Source of the DNA: Zancudomyces culisetae
Taxonomy: Eukaryota; Kickxellomycota; Harpellomycetes; Harpellales; Legeriomycetaceae
Assembly (NCBI GenBank): GCA_001969505.1
Contig: LSSK01000017.1
Location: forward strand, 50,187-114,186
Direction: 5' to 3'
Length of the DNA stretch: 64,000 nt
Shown here: piece by piece, positions 1-13,336 of the stretch
Numbering within the stretch: position 1 is the first letter of the stretch
Layout of the letters: each line of letters begins with the position of its first letter
Program-made: the position numbers and the translations under genes
Notes under the pieces: generated by a model
Databases searched by the model: none
Told to the model about the DNA's origin: nothing
What the model saw: the letters and a program-made list of their open reading frames with translations, nothing else

Positions 1-3000
1 TGGTTAGTTGAGCCGTTTTAGAACTATAGTTTTTGAGTACTTGAAGTGAAGATTTGATAAACTGGTCACGTGCTAGACTATAACTATTGTTATTACTGTC
101 AGTAGTATTTGTAGTATTGGTGGTGTTTGTGGTAGCAAAAGTGCTAGTTGAAGAGCGTTTTGAATTGTTTTTATCAGAGACAAGACCAATAGAAGTAAAT
201 ATGCTAGCTATTGAATTGTTAGGAGGTGGTGGGGAAATAGGGGTAGCAGGTGTAGTAGCAGAGGGGTTGTTGGGATTGGTGCTTGTTAAAAAGTTGGTTA
301 GACATATATTTTGATGATGTATAAATGCCAAATAATGACGATACTTTTCTTCCCAAGCATGAACATAATTCAGCAACAAAGAAAGATAGTTGGAAAGACC
401 CAAAAATTGATTTACAATAGCAGTATGCGAGTTTCTGGGGATTGATGTTGTAGAGATGGATTTTTTAGAGATTGGATTGTTGTTTGGGTCAGTTGAGATT
501 AAAGAAGAATTGGGCGCTGGCATAAAACTTTTTCGGTGTTTTTTGGATATTGATATTCCTCCAAGAATACTAATATTAGAATTGCTATGGCTATGGCTAT
601 GACTAGATTGGGAATGAGAATGAGAGTTGTAATCTGAAATACCATCTTGTGATAATTTCAAGTCATTTACATTTTCTGCAACTAATTGGTACCGTTTTGC
701 AGCTAAAGAATAGTACACTTTACTTTCATCATTTGTATTCTCTGCCAATCGGGTCAACAACAAGTGATATTTCAATACTCGTTGAACTGGTTTAATCAAT
801 AACGAACGTAAATCCCAACTTGATGTTCGTCCTGCTAATAATGCTTGCTGAGTATGCAAAAAATCCACTACCGACCGACAATAAGCTACATTAAATACTT
901 TCGATTCTCTATTGCTGTTATTATTATTACAATTTTCACCTTCACCATTATTACTATGATTGTTGTTGTTACCAATAAAGGTTGTGCTTGGTCGCATTAA
1001 TTGTAAAACACTTAGTGCTCTTGTAACTGTCTTGCCTCCCCCACCACTTCCATTATGATTGTTATTATCATCGCTATTTGTTGATGTGCCATTACCTGCT
1101 ATATTAGTAATTCGTGAAAGCGTATCTAACGCTGTTTTGAATCCACTACAGTACTTGGAATACACACTTTCTGCTCGTTCAGCAATTGTAAGAAACAGTA
1201 GTGACATGGTTTGAGGTTCAGGTTTATTACCTTCATTTTCTTTACTATTGTTTGCTTTTGCTTTTGTTTTTGTTGGTTTGTTCTTGATCAATTCGCTACG
1301 TATACAAAGTTGCATTTCTAAAATCATCCAGTGTGATAGTTTGATTACTTCCTCTAGGTTGTTAAAAACAAGTTTTGTATCTTCAGCATCAAACCCACTA
1401 CCAATGTTAAATCCCTTAAATCCTTTAAACCCTTCAAATCCATTTCCGTTTCCATTCCCACTCCCTTCTCCTCTGTCCATATTATTCTCCACACTTGGCT
1501 GGTAATATACTTCATGTAATAACAATAAATCCGATAAATAGCTAATTTCTGTCTCGGCTATTTCGCGAATAATTTCTCCCCGCTTACTTGCCTTCATCAT
1601 TTCATAATTCTTTTCGATTTCTCGTTGTAATTCGACTATTGCTTCTCGACACTCACTATCCTTTTGTGAAAGTGATCGTCCTCGTTGTATCATTGCATTT
1701 ATTTTTGCCTCTACTTCATCCTCCTCCTTTTCTTTTTCCTTTTCCTTTTGAATCTCCCTTTCTTTTTCTTTTTCTCTTTCTCTTTGCAATTCTTTTTCTA
1801 CTTTGACAGTAATGTCATCATCCATCGTCATTATTTCCTTCTTTATTTGTTGTTTAAGCTCTTGGTCATTAAATGATTTCTTTTTACTTTTGCATTCTTG
1901 TCTTAATTTTTCTGAGCTTAACAATCTTCCAATATCTTGACTAAGAACTCGACTGCTTGATGTTCTAACTATTGTACCCAATCCTCCTTCTCCTCTTTTT
2001 ACTCTATCCTTTTCCTTTTCTTTTTCCTGTTCCTTTTCTTTTACTCCTTGACTCTTGAATTCAGTACTACTCTTTTGCTTACTCTCATGCATCTCCTGTC
2101 CTTGTCCTTGTCCTTGTCCTTGTTTTTGTTCTTGATCCTTTTCCTGCTCTCGATCCTTTTCCTGTTCTTGTTCCTGTGCTTGTTTCTCTTCTTCTTTTTT
2201 ACTCGTTTCAGTTTCAGTTACAGTTACATTTACATTTACAGCATTTGTCGCTTTTTCAAATGCATCAATCACTGCAAAATGTTCTCCTATTCCTTGAACT
2301 TGTTTTTCTTTTTCTTCTACTTGTTTCTCAACTACTACTCTCTGTTCCTCTCGAATTCTACCCTTTCCGCTTTCTTTTTCAATATCATTCCATCTTGTTT
2401 TTCCTTGTGCCTTTGATTTTACTATTGCTTTGTATCCTTCTTTTTCTAAATTTGCCCACATCCCTCTCGCCCCTGCTACTCCTCCTATCCCTGCTACACC
2501 CACTTTCTTTGTATCATTTCGTAATTTTATATCTCCCGCTTCCTTCTTTTCTGTATTACTCTCCATCCTTGCTATTCCTACTTTTACACTCTCCTTATTA
2601 CTATTGTTAGAACCAATCCTTTCTTCTATCCCCTCTTTCTTCATTACCGCCATTGCTACTGGTGATTTGTCTTTTATTCCTGTATTAAATGTTGATAATG
2701 TTAATTCTGGTAATGCCTTTTCATTCTCCTTGTTATTATTATTCTTGCCGTCAATTTTACCAATTGCTCTTTGAATAGTTGATCCTTTCTTTCTAGCATA
2801 ATTTTTCGGTTCTGTTGTAGCTCCTCCAACTAAAAACTTATTACCATTACTATTGCTATTGCTATTACCATTGTTGTTCACTGTATTATTACTATTACTA
2901 TTACTATTACTATTGCTATTACTGTTGCTATATATACTTTGTTTTTTATCCGTTTGTTTCGCCAATTCCATCCTCACTTTTATAGACTCGGCTACTTTTC

Positions 3001-4463
3001 TCGGTCTTGATTGCGACAATTCCATCAATCGATCACTAACTACTACTGGTTGTTTCGTTACAACTATTTCTTGCTTTTTGGTCGATGGTGTCTTTGATTC
3101 AAACATTTCTATCCTCCGCCTTATATCATTCCTTTCCTTTTCCTTCTTTTCCCTTTCTCTTTCCTTTTCCCTTTCTCTTTCCTTTTCCCGTTCTCTCTCT
3201 TTTTCTCGTTCTCGCTCTCTTTCCTTTTCTTTGATTTTATCCTTGTTTTTAATATCATTGTCATAAGCTACTCCCCCTGTAACAAACTTGTTTTTCGTAT
3301 CCAAAAACCCATTTGTTTTTGTCTTTAGTTTCTCTGCTGTTCCTGTCGACCCTGCTGTTGATAAGGTTGGTGGATTTGTTATCCCCGTTGTTATTGTAGA
3401 CATGGCTGCTTTCGATCGCAAAGTTCTTATTGATGTAGCTGATGTTTTCACCGATATTACTTTTACTGGTGCATTGTTCTGATCGTTGGCACTATTGCCT
3501 CGTGAATAGTTGTTTACTCTTTTACCTTGTATACCATCTGTTCTATTTCCATTTTGGTCTAGTAGCCCCGATCCCATTCTCCTAAATATTCGTCGCTCTG
3601 AAGATTGTGCAACCCCATTATTACCTTTCATCTCACCACCGCTATAGTTACTTCTTCCCCCTCCTCCTAGACCACCGTTAATACTATCACTACTTCTGCT
3701 ATTACTTCTCCTATTACTATTTCGGCTGCTTCCACGTCCAATCCTTTCATCATCCCCTCCACCTCTATTCACCAAACTACTTATTGTAGTTGTAGGTCTT
3801 GTGATTTCTGGTAACATTGTACTTCTTTCTATAAAACAACTTTTCCTTCTATTTTCACGTTCCAATTGGTCTATTTTTCCTTGACTACTTTTCGTCTTTA
3901 ATAATACTGTTGCACTTGTTAATGTTGTTAATCCAATTGTTGTTACTCTTCTTGATCGTACAAGCGCTTTTTTCTTGCAAACCGTCGTTGGCTTCTCTTT
4001 TACTCTTTCTCTTGTATTTTCCTTTGTTTCTTTTATCTCTCCAGTAGTCGTACTTGTAAGAGCCTTCTCAGTACCACTTATCCCTATATCTAATGTTCGT
4101 GTACTTGCAGCCCTTTTCCTACCTGCGACCTTGGGTATCAAACTTGCCCGGCTATTTCGATTGTTTTGTAACAACACCCGTGCTATGTTTTCTGAACTGC
4201 TAGTCTTTACCCTCTTTGTATTTTCACTCTCTGTCACTCTTTCGCGCCCTTTTACTTTTCCCTGTACCTGTTGCTTTTGTATAGACTCTTTTATTTTGTT
4301 GGCGTTACCCCTTCCGATATTACCTTGCCCATTTACTATAGCAATATTTCTCGTCGATTCCCTTGTTATCACTGTTGATTTTCTATTGCTAGCACTACCT
4401 CCAGTTGATAATATTTTTTCGACTCGTTGATCCCTTTTATCTTTTGTTTTATCTTGGCACCCT
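1..4463 (-). CDS. Large Dbl-homology RhoGEF, partial (3' end beyond window)
   Basis: I read the minus strand codon by codon from about 4463 down to base 1 and met no stop, so nearly 1,490 codons are open and the protein continues past the left edge. Bases 1590-655 encode a Dbl-homology (DH) domain, the guanine-nucleotide exchange module for Rho/Cdc42 GTPases. It has the CR1-type helix (EIAETEISYLSDLLLLHE), the CR3-type helix (LLIKPVQRVLKYHLLL, bases about 810-760) and the closing AAKRYQLVAENVNDLK helix. Asn/Gly-rich loops interrupt it. The roughly 950 codons before the DH are basic low complexity with KE-rich coiled-coil-like tracts, QG repeats and Asn-Ser repeats. After the DH comes a helical stretch (about bases 400-300) rather than an obvious PH; DH-BAR proteins of the Tuba type have that order, but this is inference. 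An in-frame TGA lies just upstream of 4463, and the first in-frame ATG downstream is at 3817. The start is therefore either there or in an upstream exon. Confidence 0.8.
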
Positions 4464-6188
4464 CTATTTCATATATCAGTTTTTTTGCTTGTTGTATATT
4501 ACTATATTCGTGCTTTCTATTACAATTTCTTGACTTTACTATAATATACTATATTACAAAATCCGGGTAGTATGTTTCTTTATATTTCTTTTTTGCCTTA
4601 TTCCTTTAATATATTACTATACATCCGTTATAGAAAAGTGCAAAAATTTAAATCGTAAATAGAAGTGATGGCTGCTAATTCATCTGTTTTCACTTTGATT
4701 ACAATACCACAAAAAAAAACCCATTGGAATTATAAACTCGTTAATTCACCTATTACTTCCCTTTATTCTCATTAGCATTTTTCGTTTTTTTCATATTCCT
4801 TTAATTTTACTTTGATTCGACTAACCTCCCTTTTTTTTTCTCTCCCAAAACCATTGGTATTATTACAAATGCTTTTGTTTTTTTTAAATTTTTTTCACCA
4901 TGAAGAAATTTATTCTCGCACCAAATTTATATAATCCAAGTAATTCCTTTGAAATTGTTCAATATACCCACAAAAAGATCTTGATTAATTTCTTTAGACG
5001 AGTATTACAAAAATACCTTGAAAAAAATAAACTTGGTTTGAAATGTTCTATAGCCGAAATTTATCAGTTTTCTTTTTTTCAACAGGAACAAAGTGAAAAG
5101 GAAAAAAAAAAGCTGCTTAATTTCATTCTCGATTATACCACCTTTTCTCATCGTGTTTAATTTATCCACCCCATTCCAGATTGAAACTACTTCAAACTTA
5201 TTTTATAGTAAATTCAATTGACAAATCACAAGTGTAAATCAAAACAAAGTCAATCATAATCCACACTCTACAACCCGTAAAATAAAATAAAAAATTTTCC
5301 TTGCTATATCTCAAAAAAAATAAAAATAAAACCATTCAGTCCATTGAATTAATCTAATAGTTTTACGTTTACATTTACGTTTACACTTTTATCTATGAGT
5401 CTATTGGACTTTTTTTTCCAGGTTTTATTTGGTAATTTAAGATAAAACATCCATAAAACTCATTTATAAATTCTCACCAGTTTTTTTTTGTTTATTTATT
5501 CATATACGCATTAATAGTTCTTACATTTTTAATCTCAACTAAATCACATCATAGCCCGATTTTGTAGTTTTACCATAAATTTTGATAACAACCATCTTTG
5601 GAAAAAACAGGACAAGGAGCCCCCACCAACACAACACAACACAGATATTACACCACGTCACTATACACAATATATCTTGTCCACAACCACATCACATTAC
5701 ATTACATCACGCTGCCCCTCTCACTTGTAAACATGTGTCAAACTATAAATTCACCTTCCTCCTCCCTCTCACTTTCCTCTCTTCTTCTCTCTTTCTCCTC
5801 TACCCCTTGACAAAAGTTTGCCTTGTTATATTTTCCCATCTTAAATAAACTTGTTTGTATTATACCTCCCTCCCCCCTCCCCTTTCTTTTATCTCCTTGC
5901 TTTTCTCCACACCTTCTGTCATCCACTACAATACAAACACTTCTCCCTTTCCAATAAACCAATTCACTCTTTTCTATTTACAGTCAACGTCATCCCCTTA
6001 AAATTCTCAAAGATCAAAACCCGATTGTATTTTTAAACGTACAAAAACTCTCCACTCTTCCCTCACACTCACGCTCACACTCCCCTAATTACTTTTCCAC
6101 TTTTTAAATTTTCTTTTGGATGTTCAATATAAATTAAATATACCCGATTTGCATTGTTTTTTAATTGGTATTGGAATTTTGGATTTAC

Positions 6189-6391
6189 CTTTTTCCATTT
6201 TGGAATTTTTCTGTTTCAGCCTCGATATTCTCCTTATTAACCGATATTGTTACATTCTCCACTGCTCCCTCGCCCTCGCCCTCGCCATCACCCTTTCTCA
6301 TCCCCCTCTCCTCTCCCTGTCTATTCACATCACCAGCCTCTTCGACAATTAGTATTCCCTCGGATTTTGTTTCGATCATAATCGCAGCCAT
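6189..6391 (-). CDS. Candidate first exon of the RhoGEF gene
   Basis: On the minus strand an ATG at 6391 opens a 203-base frame beginning MAAIMIETKSEG. It is acidic and contains a GEGEGEG tract, and it reaches a good GTAAAT donor after an AG at 6189. The exon ends in phase 2. The main RhoGEF frame can be entered at an AG acceptor at 4465-4464 whose first base completes an AGA codon, so the phases agree. The implied intron of about 1.7 kb would be much longer than any other intron in the window, so an extra exon in between, or a separate gene, is possible. No family was recognised in these 67 codons. Confidence 0.35.
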
Positions 6392-9300
6392 ACCTCTTTT
6401 CTTTTTTATTTTCACACTCCTTCCCTACTTCCTTGTTTTCTTTGTTATATCGGTTTACTGTACAGACTTTATTGCTTCCTCTTCACTCAACTTTTATCCG
6501 TTCTATATTGTGGAAATATCTACCATATGTTAGGCTCTATTCAAACTTACTAAACAGCAATATATAGCTCGCATACAACCACAATCACAATCACAATCAC
6601 ACAAATGCTATTATAATAGCCACATTTCTTTCTCTGTAGATGGTACAAGTATTACACCAACCGAAACTTTTTCTTGTGAGTTTGGCATTCCTAAAACTTG
6701 TCATTAAATGTGTTGAATACAAATAAAAAAATGTTTGACTTTTAAAGTTGATATGATGCTTATCTCAACTCCTCTCTTCCGACATACATCACACCTCCCC
6801 TTTCTCTCTCACTCGCCCGTTAACCTTTTTTTGTTTGTTTGTTTGTTTTGATTTTCTTTTTTCTTTATAAAAATCAAGTGTGCTTTCCCTCCATACCTTT
6901 TAAGGGTAGAAATATTATACAGTATTTATCTAATCCTCAGCGAAATTACTTGTAATCCAAATGGAAAAAAAAAACATTTATAAACTCTTATTTTGCTCTT
7001 CCCATACTTTTACTAATATCAATATCACCTTCACCTATTATAATAACCATATCACTCTCCTATTCTTCTTCTCGCCATCAGCTTCTCTTTCCCTCCTGCT
7101 CCTCCCAAAAAAAAACCCATAACATCTCCTTACCTTCTACCAGTTTATTCCGAACTACAAAGTTTAATTTATCGAATGTTTTATCTTGTCACCCCAACTC
7201 CCTGATTTATTTTCCCTTACTATCTTTTTTTTTCGTTGCACTATTTAAAAGCAGGGAAAATCTTGTTACATATTATTAAAAAAACTCATCGTTTCATGTT
7301 TTAGACTTTTCCCCGCCCCACACCTATTTTCTTTTTTCTCTTTTCTTTCTTCTCGATTTGGGTAACAAATGGTTTGAACCTCAAAAACAAACAAAAGAAA
7401 AACATCACTGATTTACAAACTCACAAAAATACAAGTCGCCTCATACATCTACTCTCTACGTTTTCATACAAAAAAAAATACCTTTTATTTTATTTTCCCA
7501 GTTGTGCCTCCTATCGTCACTGTTTTCGCTTCACTTTTTTTCTGTGTATATTGATGCTGTTTATCTGTTTGATATACTTTCTGTTGATTATTATCACCTA
7601 TGCTTGAGATTTCTCTATATGGCGTTATAGCTTTTAACCTGCACTTTACAACACTTTTTATCGTTATTTTCTAGTCCTTTAACCTTTTTTTTTTGTGTTT
7701 GTTGTTATACCGCGTTCAAGTTGTAGTTGCAAAATTATCCCTATATAAATATGTCGGTGTTTATTATCGTTTTGGTTGTGTTTTTCATAAGGTCTTCCCC
7801 TGTAACCCTAATTCGTATCTTGTTTTGCTTTACACTGCTAATATTCTGTTTCTGGATATTTATGGTCTAAAGTGCCTTTTTTTCTCCCTTTGTTTCTGTG
7901 TTGAAGTATTGTTCTCTACCTTGTATTATTTAGTATGCTGTCCGTGTCGTATACATATTTATATTTCAACAACACTATTAAAAATAAACTTTTTTGAAAA
8001 AGCGTGATATTAAAAAAGTTCAACCTTTTGGGTTGATCTTTATACGAATATCAATCTATTACTTATAGTTCATCCAAAACCCAAACTCCAGCTACAAAAC
8101 CCTAATTAATTTCACCTATCACTGTTGCTTTTAGCAAAGTTTTTTCACTTGCTTTAATGTTTTTTTTGCTAATATACGTGGTATTTGCTGTAAATTCTGT
8201 AAGATGTACTACCCGAAATTTGGTGTATTCTCAAAAAAAAAAAAAGTTTCGGACCTCTAGACGTATTTATAGAACATTATGAGTCTTACACACTTTTCCA
8301 CCATTTTTTTATATTTATGCTTGCACCAATATATTATATTCGTAGCTTGACGAAGGATAATGTCTGTGAAAATCAATCGTAGCTACAGCTTGGTAAAACA
8401 TTACACCTTCCCCAATCGAGATATCTCCACGATAAATGAATATAGCTTTTGGCAGTAAATACCCTCCTCCCCTTCCAATTCACATATGTAATTGATCCCA
8501 ATTTCTCAATACCTGCAACCCAATTGGATTTATTTTTTTTACTTGCGTACTCATCGATTAGTTTATGTACACATATTAGCGAGCTAAAAAAAAATGGATA
8601 TAACATTTTTGTAAGCTAATTAGCCCTAAACAAATGATCTCTGTGAAAAGGGTCTCACATTTTTTGATTCTATAATTACACCTATTACAAATATTGCTAC
8701 GGTAATATTACCTCAATACTTCTGCTCATCAGACCCTTTAGCTATACGTGTTGGTGTCAATACTCATCATACAACTTCATACTGATTTTGGTATCTAACT
8801 GAGAAATAAAAGAGAATCGGTGTCACCATAAATTGGTATCAGTTTTTGAATGGATAAAAATAACTAGCGGATATTCACATTGACTTCATTACCACAAGAG
8901 CAAAAATATTGTAATGAGCAAATACAGGTCAAAAGCTTTGATCTAGCTTCTGTATACACTAAACTTCCCTTTGGCATGATAGGTGCAGAGATATAGGATT
9001 GTATACTGCGTTTTACAGTAATTTGTTAACTTTATGGAACCCAATATTACCGTTGTTTTTCTTTTTCTCGAAAAATGTACTCTTAAATACCCCTAGCCCT
9101 CGGCATCAGACCAAAATTGTTTATTAAAAAACATTTAACATGGCATTTTAATAAAAAGTAAGGTCGGCTGATATGTAGATAAAGGTTTGACTTGGGAACT
9201 GATGTGGAGTCGTTCTTTATCATTTTGGTATAAATCATGAGTCTGGCGTAATCTAGGCTCATTTCTAAACATCTCCATTTATTGTGTCTTTCCCTTCCCC

Positions 9301-9681
9301 CACCCCAAATGTACTCGCCAATTATTATTGCGCTAATTTAGCAAAATATGCGTGGTGAGTAGCCAACTACTAAATACATTGATGTTTGCGGATTTACCAA
9401 GTGAAAAGAACCTAGCATGAATCAGATCAATATGAACAAGAGAATTCAGATATCCATAAAATAAAATAGATTGAAGCTCGCTTCTCATTTTTTTTGAGGT
9501 ATATTGTAACCCCGCTCCTTTGATTTGATGATTATTTTGTATTGAGCACTTTAAGATGTTGGTAGTTTTACTCACATATATAAAGATAAAAAATGAAAAT
9601 TTGCAAATTACAGCAGTAACTACTCTCATGAAACCAATACCAACCTCAATTAAAATCTAACCCAATTCTTATCCTATTCCC

Positions 9682-9704
9682 CATACATACATACATACAT
9701 ACAT
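9682..9704. repeat. (CATA)n microsatellite
   Basis: About six uninterrupted copies of the tetranucleotide CATA in non-coding sequence. Confidence 0.9.
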
Positions 9705-11230
9705 CATACATGAATCTGTGAGCAGTAAATCATTTAAATACCATTTATTCAAGGACTGGAATCCTCAGTTGGTACATCAAAAGATTTTTTCACATCTTCA
9801 ATCTAAAAACGTCTCTGACTCTAATTTTGAACTGACTGGTTCGTAAGTAGACCACAAATGCGTTTTCGTATTATCAAAACCGATGTTTTTTGTTTGTTTG
9901 AGAGAATAGATGTTTAAACTATTCTGGCTTTAGATTCATTTTTCTTAATAAAAAATGAAGATGGGTGTGTTTCAACTACATTTTTGTCTTTATTATGAAA
10001 CAACATACCAAAATTACCGTAAACCGAGTGGAAATGATATCTATGACGCTGAGGCTTTTCGATGTAGTAAAGTCAAAAAATAAAAAAAGAACAGGATGAC
10101 TAGTTCTAGTCAACACCCACGAATGAAATGGGTAAAAAAAGAACACGAATACCTGTAATATGTTTACACAGATTGGTTTACAAGTATCTGTTGCTTAACT
10201 TTGAGGATGATTGATTGTGAATCTACACGTGATTTCCTCTCACCCCACATATCATTTTAATACTCCTTTTTACTGCTGAGATAAACTCAAGATATAGCTA
10301 TAATTACTGTGATGCCAGCATCTATACTCTTTTCAGTGTCTAGAAAATTTGTTCACGTTTTTGATTAAAATTTTGCCGAATAAAGAGCATCAAAATTCCG
10401 ATTTATTACTCTTTGTAGCCATCAATTACTTTATAACCTCACTATTAATAAGATAAGATCCAATAATAAGTACAACTTGTGGCTTGCGATCCCACGTTGA
10501 TGATTTTTCTTTTTGTAGATGTAAAACTTAGTGATGTGAAAATACCGGTAGTTTGTACTATGTGGTTCTTTGTAATACAAATCTGATTCACAAAAGGATA
10601 ATTCCCATGAATTATATTTAAAGAAACAAAAATATATACTGAAACGTGGCCATTATTAGCACATATAACAGATTGAGCTTAACAGAGAGATACTCGTACC
10701 TGTATTTATTTTATTGTTTCTATTGTCTAGAGTAAAACCAAGATGCAGTTACCAGCACCGAGATACACATTTTCTCCATATACCAATAACATCGATATGA
10801 GAGTTTCTTGTGCTGATTTATTTGTTCAGGATACACGTATTTAAAATTTAGATACATTGGCTTTCTTGCACAGATATTGCTAGAAAGGGGTGGTAAATGG
10901 GTCGTTACAAAACACATATACCCGGTTGATCCCTCCCTTCCTCCTCCTCTTCTATTCGCTTCTTACAAGCATGACAACTGAGTGAATTTTGAGTATATTA
11001 ATTATGCATTTCAGCCAATGAATGATGTATGTTTTTAGTTCGGATTAGGCTCTCGCAGATATGCCCTCATTGGAGTATTTCAAATTCCCATACTTCTTTT
11101 TGAAACTTTATTTTTGCTTCCCAAAAAAATAGAACAAAACAAACCACGCCGTTTTTGTAGTATTTGGTAACAAGCCAACATAAAGCAAAAATAGTATCAC
11201 TTTTAGTTGAACTCTAAATGTGTCGCTCTA

Positions 11231-12310
11231 ATGTTGTCACTTATTTCGGGAATCTATGACTACTTTACTCAAAAAAGAGAATTTAGGATTCTAGTGTTGG
11301 GTCTCAGTGGTGCCGGAAAAACTGTAAGATTATAATCATTAGGATATTTATTGCAAGTTGCTCATTTTTTCCAGATAATAAAGTATGTGATATTTTCAAA
11401 CATTCTTATAGACTCTTGTGGAAAAGACAAAAGAGATTTACACCGGAAAACAGGGCATGAACCCTCGCTCAATTCAACCAACTGTCGGAATTAACAGTAA
11501 GTGTTCTTGTTTGGGGTTGTATACCCCAACCATGTTTAAAGTTTCTGAATTTTAACATCTTAAATTTATACGCTATACTATTTCATCGAGTTTTTATAAG
11601 TAAAAATAAAATTTCTTTATCAAACTATCTAATAGTACGGAAAATTGGAATTGGTGGCGATGTCGTTGCATTTTGGGATCTAGCTGGCGAAAAGGATTTC
11701 CACAAGATCTGGAATTCATACTATAGTAATTGCCATGGTGTGCTCTTTGTTGTAGATTCATGTGCACCCCAAATCTTGCTAGAAAGCAAGGATACATTTG
11801 GTACGTTATTTTGCTTTCTTCTACTAATTGAATCATCATATACAGGTTCCTTTTTTCAAACTGCAAGACACAGATATATGTTTTTAATTTTTTGTGGTTT
11901 GCATTGGGAGATTATTGTGATTCCTTTACTTGAATACTAAAAACATAATATTATAGAAAAGCTCATGCGAGATGAGGAACTTCAAAGTGTCCCGGTAGTG
12001 ATACTTGCGAATAAAATGGACTGTACACATGCAATCCCCCTCGAGGAAATAAAAGAGCACATAAACAAGATGGTCGATCTGATAGATAACAGAGATATGA
12101 GAGTGCTTCCATCGTCTGCGTTCACAGGGTATGTTCTTTTTTGTATATTTTCTGCTGAATGTTAGATATCGCTTTACGAGCGCTGATTAGTTTACCAAGG
12201 TGTACATTGAACAATCAAATAGTGATGGAATAAAATTCGCTATTGACTGGCTGTATAAACGCATGGATGAGAGAGGCGACACCCGACCACCTATTTTTGT
12301 CCAGCACTAG
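11231..12310 (+). CDS. ARFRP1: ARFRP1 / yeast Arl3-type Arf-like GTPase
   Basis: Five exons (11231-11323, 11412-11496, 11636-11800, 11957-12128, 12223-12310) join in phase into 200 residues. The start MLSLISGIYDY followed by a hydrophobic strand is typical of ARFRP1, which lacks the Gly2 myristoylation site of Arf1 and Arl1. The P-loop GLSGAGKT is at residues 24-31, the switch II region WDLAGE at 73-78, NKMD at 133-136 and SSAF near 163. The C-terminal RPPIFVQH resembles the RPP tail of animal ARFRP1. This family acts at the trans-Golgi network, where the yeast counterpart Arl3 recruits Arl1. The usual catalytic Gln of switch II is Glu78 here, and the second Gly of WDLGGQ is Ala76. All donors begin GTA and the acceptors end in TAG. 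The annotation relies on family resemblance across the whole length. Confidence 0.88.
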
Positions 12311-13336
12311 GTTTTCTATGTGGGTTTCAATATGGGGCCATCAAGAAAAATATTGACAACTTTAATACATATTACATTATGATTGTATACTCCCTCAAAT
12401 ACCTCTTCGTAGTTACAAGCAGATTAAAAACAGCAAATTCACATTTCCAATATTATAGATACTTGTTACAATAGCAATGGTATTTTTAGAGTATGTACAG
12501 TACATTATTTTTACTGCGTACAAGTTTTAATGTTGTTTTTGAATCGAAAACATAGAATAAAAACATACAACAAATGACTACAAAGTAAACTCAAATATGT
12601 GTGTGGATATGTGAGCTGGAACTAGATTCGACATTCCTCTGACATGAGCGTATAAACGTGTATATTGGGAAGTCATGTTTTGTTCACACGACCTCCAGAG
12701 CTGCTAATTGAGCAAAAAATCCAGAGCGTTTACAATTGCAAGTAGTTAATATCATTGTTGTGTGCCAATAAAACAAATAATGGATTGATAACACAAGCAG
12801 AATCTAACCAAGTATAAGCTGCATTGCAGCTAAACTTCATATAGCAGGAAAGTTGCTCTTTCTATGATTTTTTTCCAAAAAAAACAGACATTCACTAAAG
12901 CAATGGTGTGTTGCGCATAATGGTTTTTTGTAGCACCTAAAATCAATGCTTTATTTTGGAATATTTAATTCTAGTACAACAGACTAAACAGGTTTTCGGC
13001 TGATGTTTTGATATGTTGTAAATTGCTTATTCAATGCTGTTGTTAAAAAAAAAATGTTCATTTGATGTTTAAGGGTTGTGATTTGTTGTGTGCAATTTGT
13101 GCATGATTTATTAAACTGTTACCAATGAATTAGGATAATGAAATGATTTGAGATGATGGGGATGTAAATTACAGGGTTTTATCTAATACATTATATCAAA
13201 GGACTTTTTTTTTGTTGACCTCCTAAAGCTGAAAATTTTGCTATATAAGCAAAGCTCTGAGATAACACATTTTAGTATTAGTCATTATTTTTTTAACAAG
13301 TTAAATAGAATACAAATCAATTGACAAAATATCAAA
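12311..13336. other. Intergenic spacer between ARFRP1 and ACBP
   Basis: About 1 kb of AT-rich sequence without a supported frame. It presumably holds the ARFRP1 terminator and the ACBP promoter. A TATATAAG-like element lies about 13241-13248, roughly 90 bases before the ACBP ATG. Confidence 0.4.

Larger units (their letters stand above)
4464..11230. other. Long gene-poor, pyrimidine-rich region
   Basis: Apart from the candidate exon at 6189-6391 I see no gene here. Bases about 4470-8000 are strongly C/T-biased on the plus strand, with many T and CT runs, as expected for the 5' flank or intron of the leftward RhoGEF gene. The rest is AT-rich unique sequence with only short frames lacking recognisable domains. 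A small (CATA)n microsatellite lies at 9682-9704. Confidence 0.5.

Noticed and set aside
87-4430. Many plus-strand frames rich in Leu, Phe and Ser
   Set aside because: They are antisense shadows of the low-complexity RhoGEF gene on the minus strand.
4900-5160. 86-residue plus-strand frame starting MKKFILAPN
   Set aside because: AT-rich, no recognisable domain, and inside the presumed upstream or intron region of the RhoGEF gene; best explained as chance.
8373-8606. 77-residue minus-strand frame with WKGRRVF and WRYLDWG
   Set aside because: Composition is slightly protein-like but there is no family match, no neighbouring exon and no splice support.
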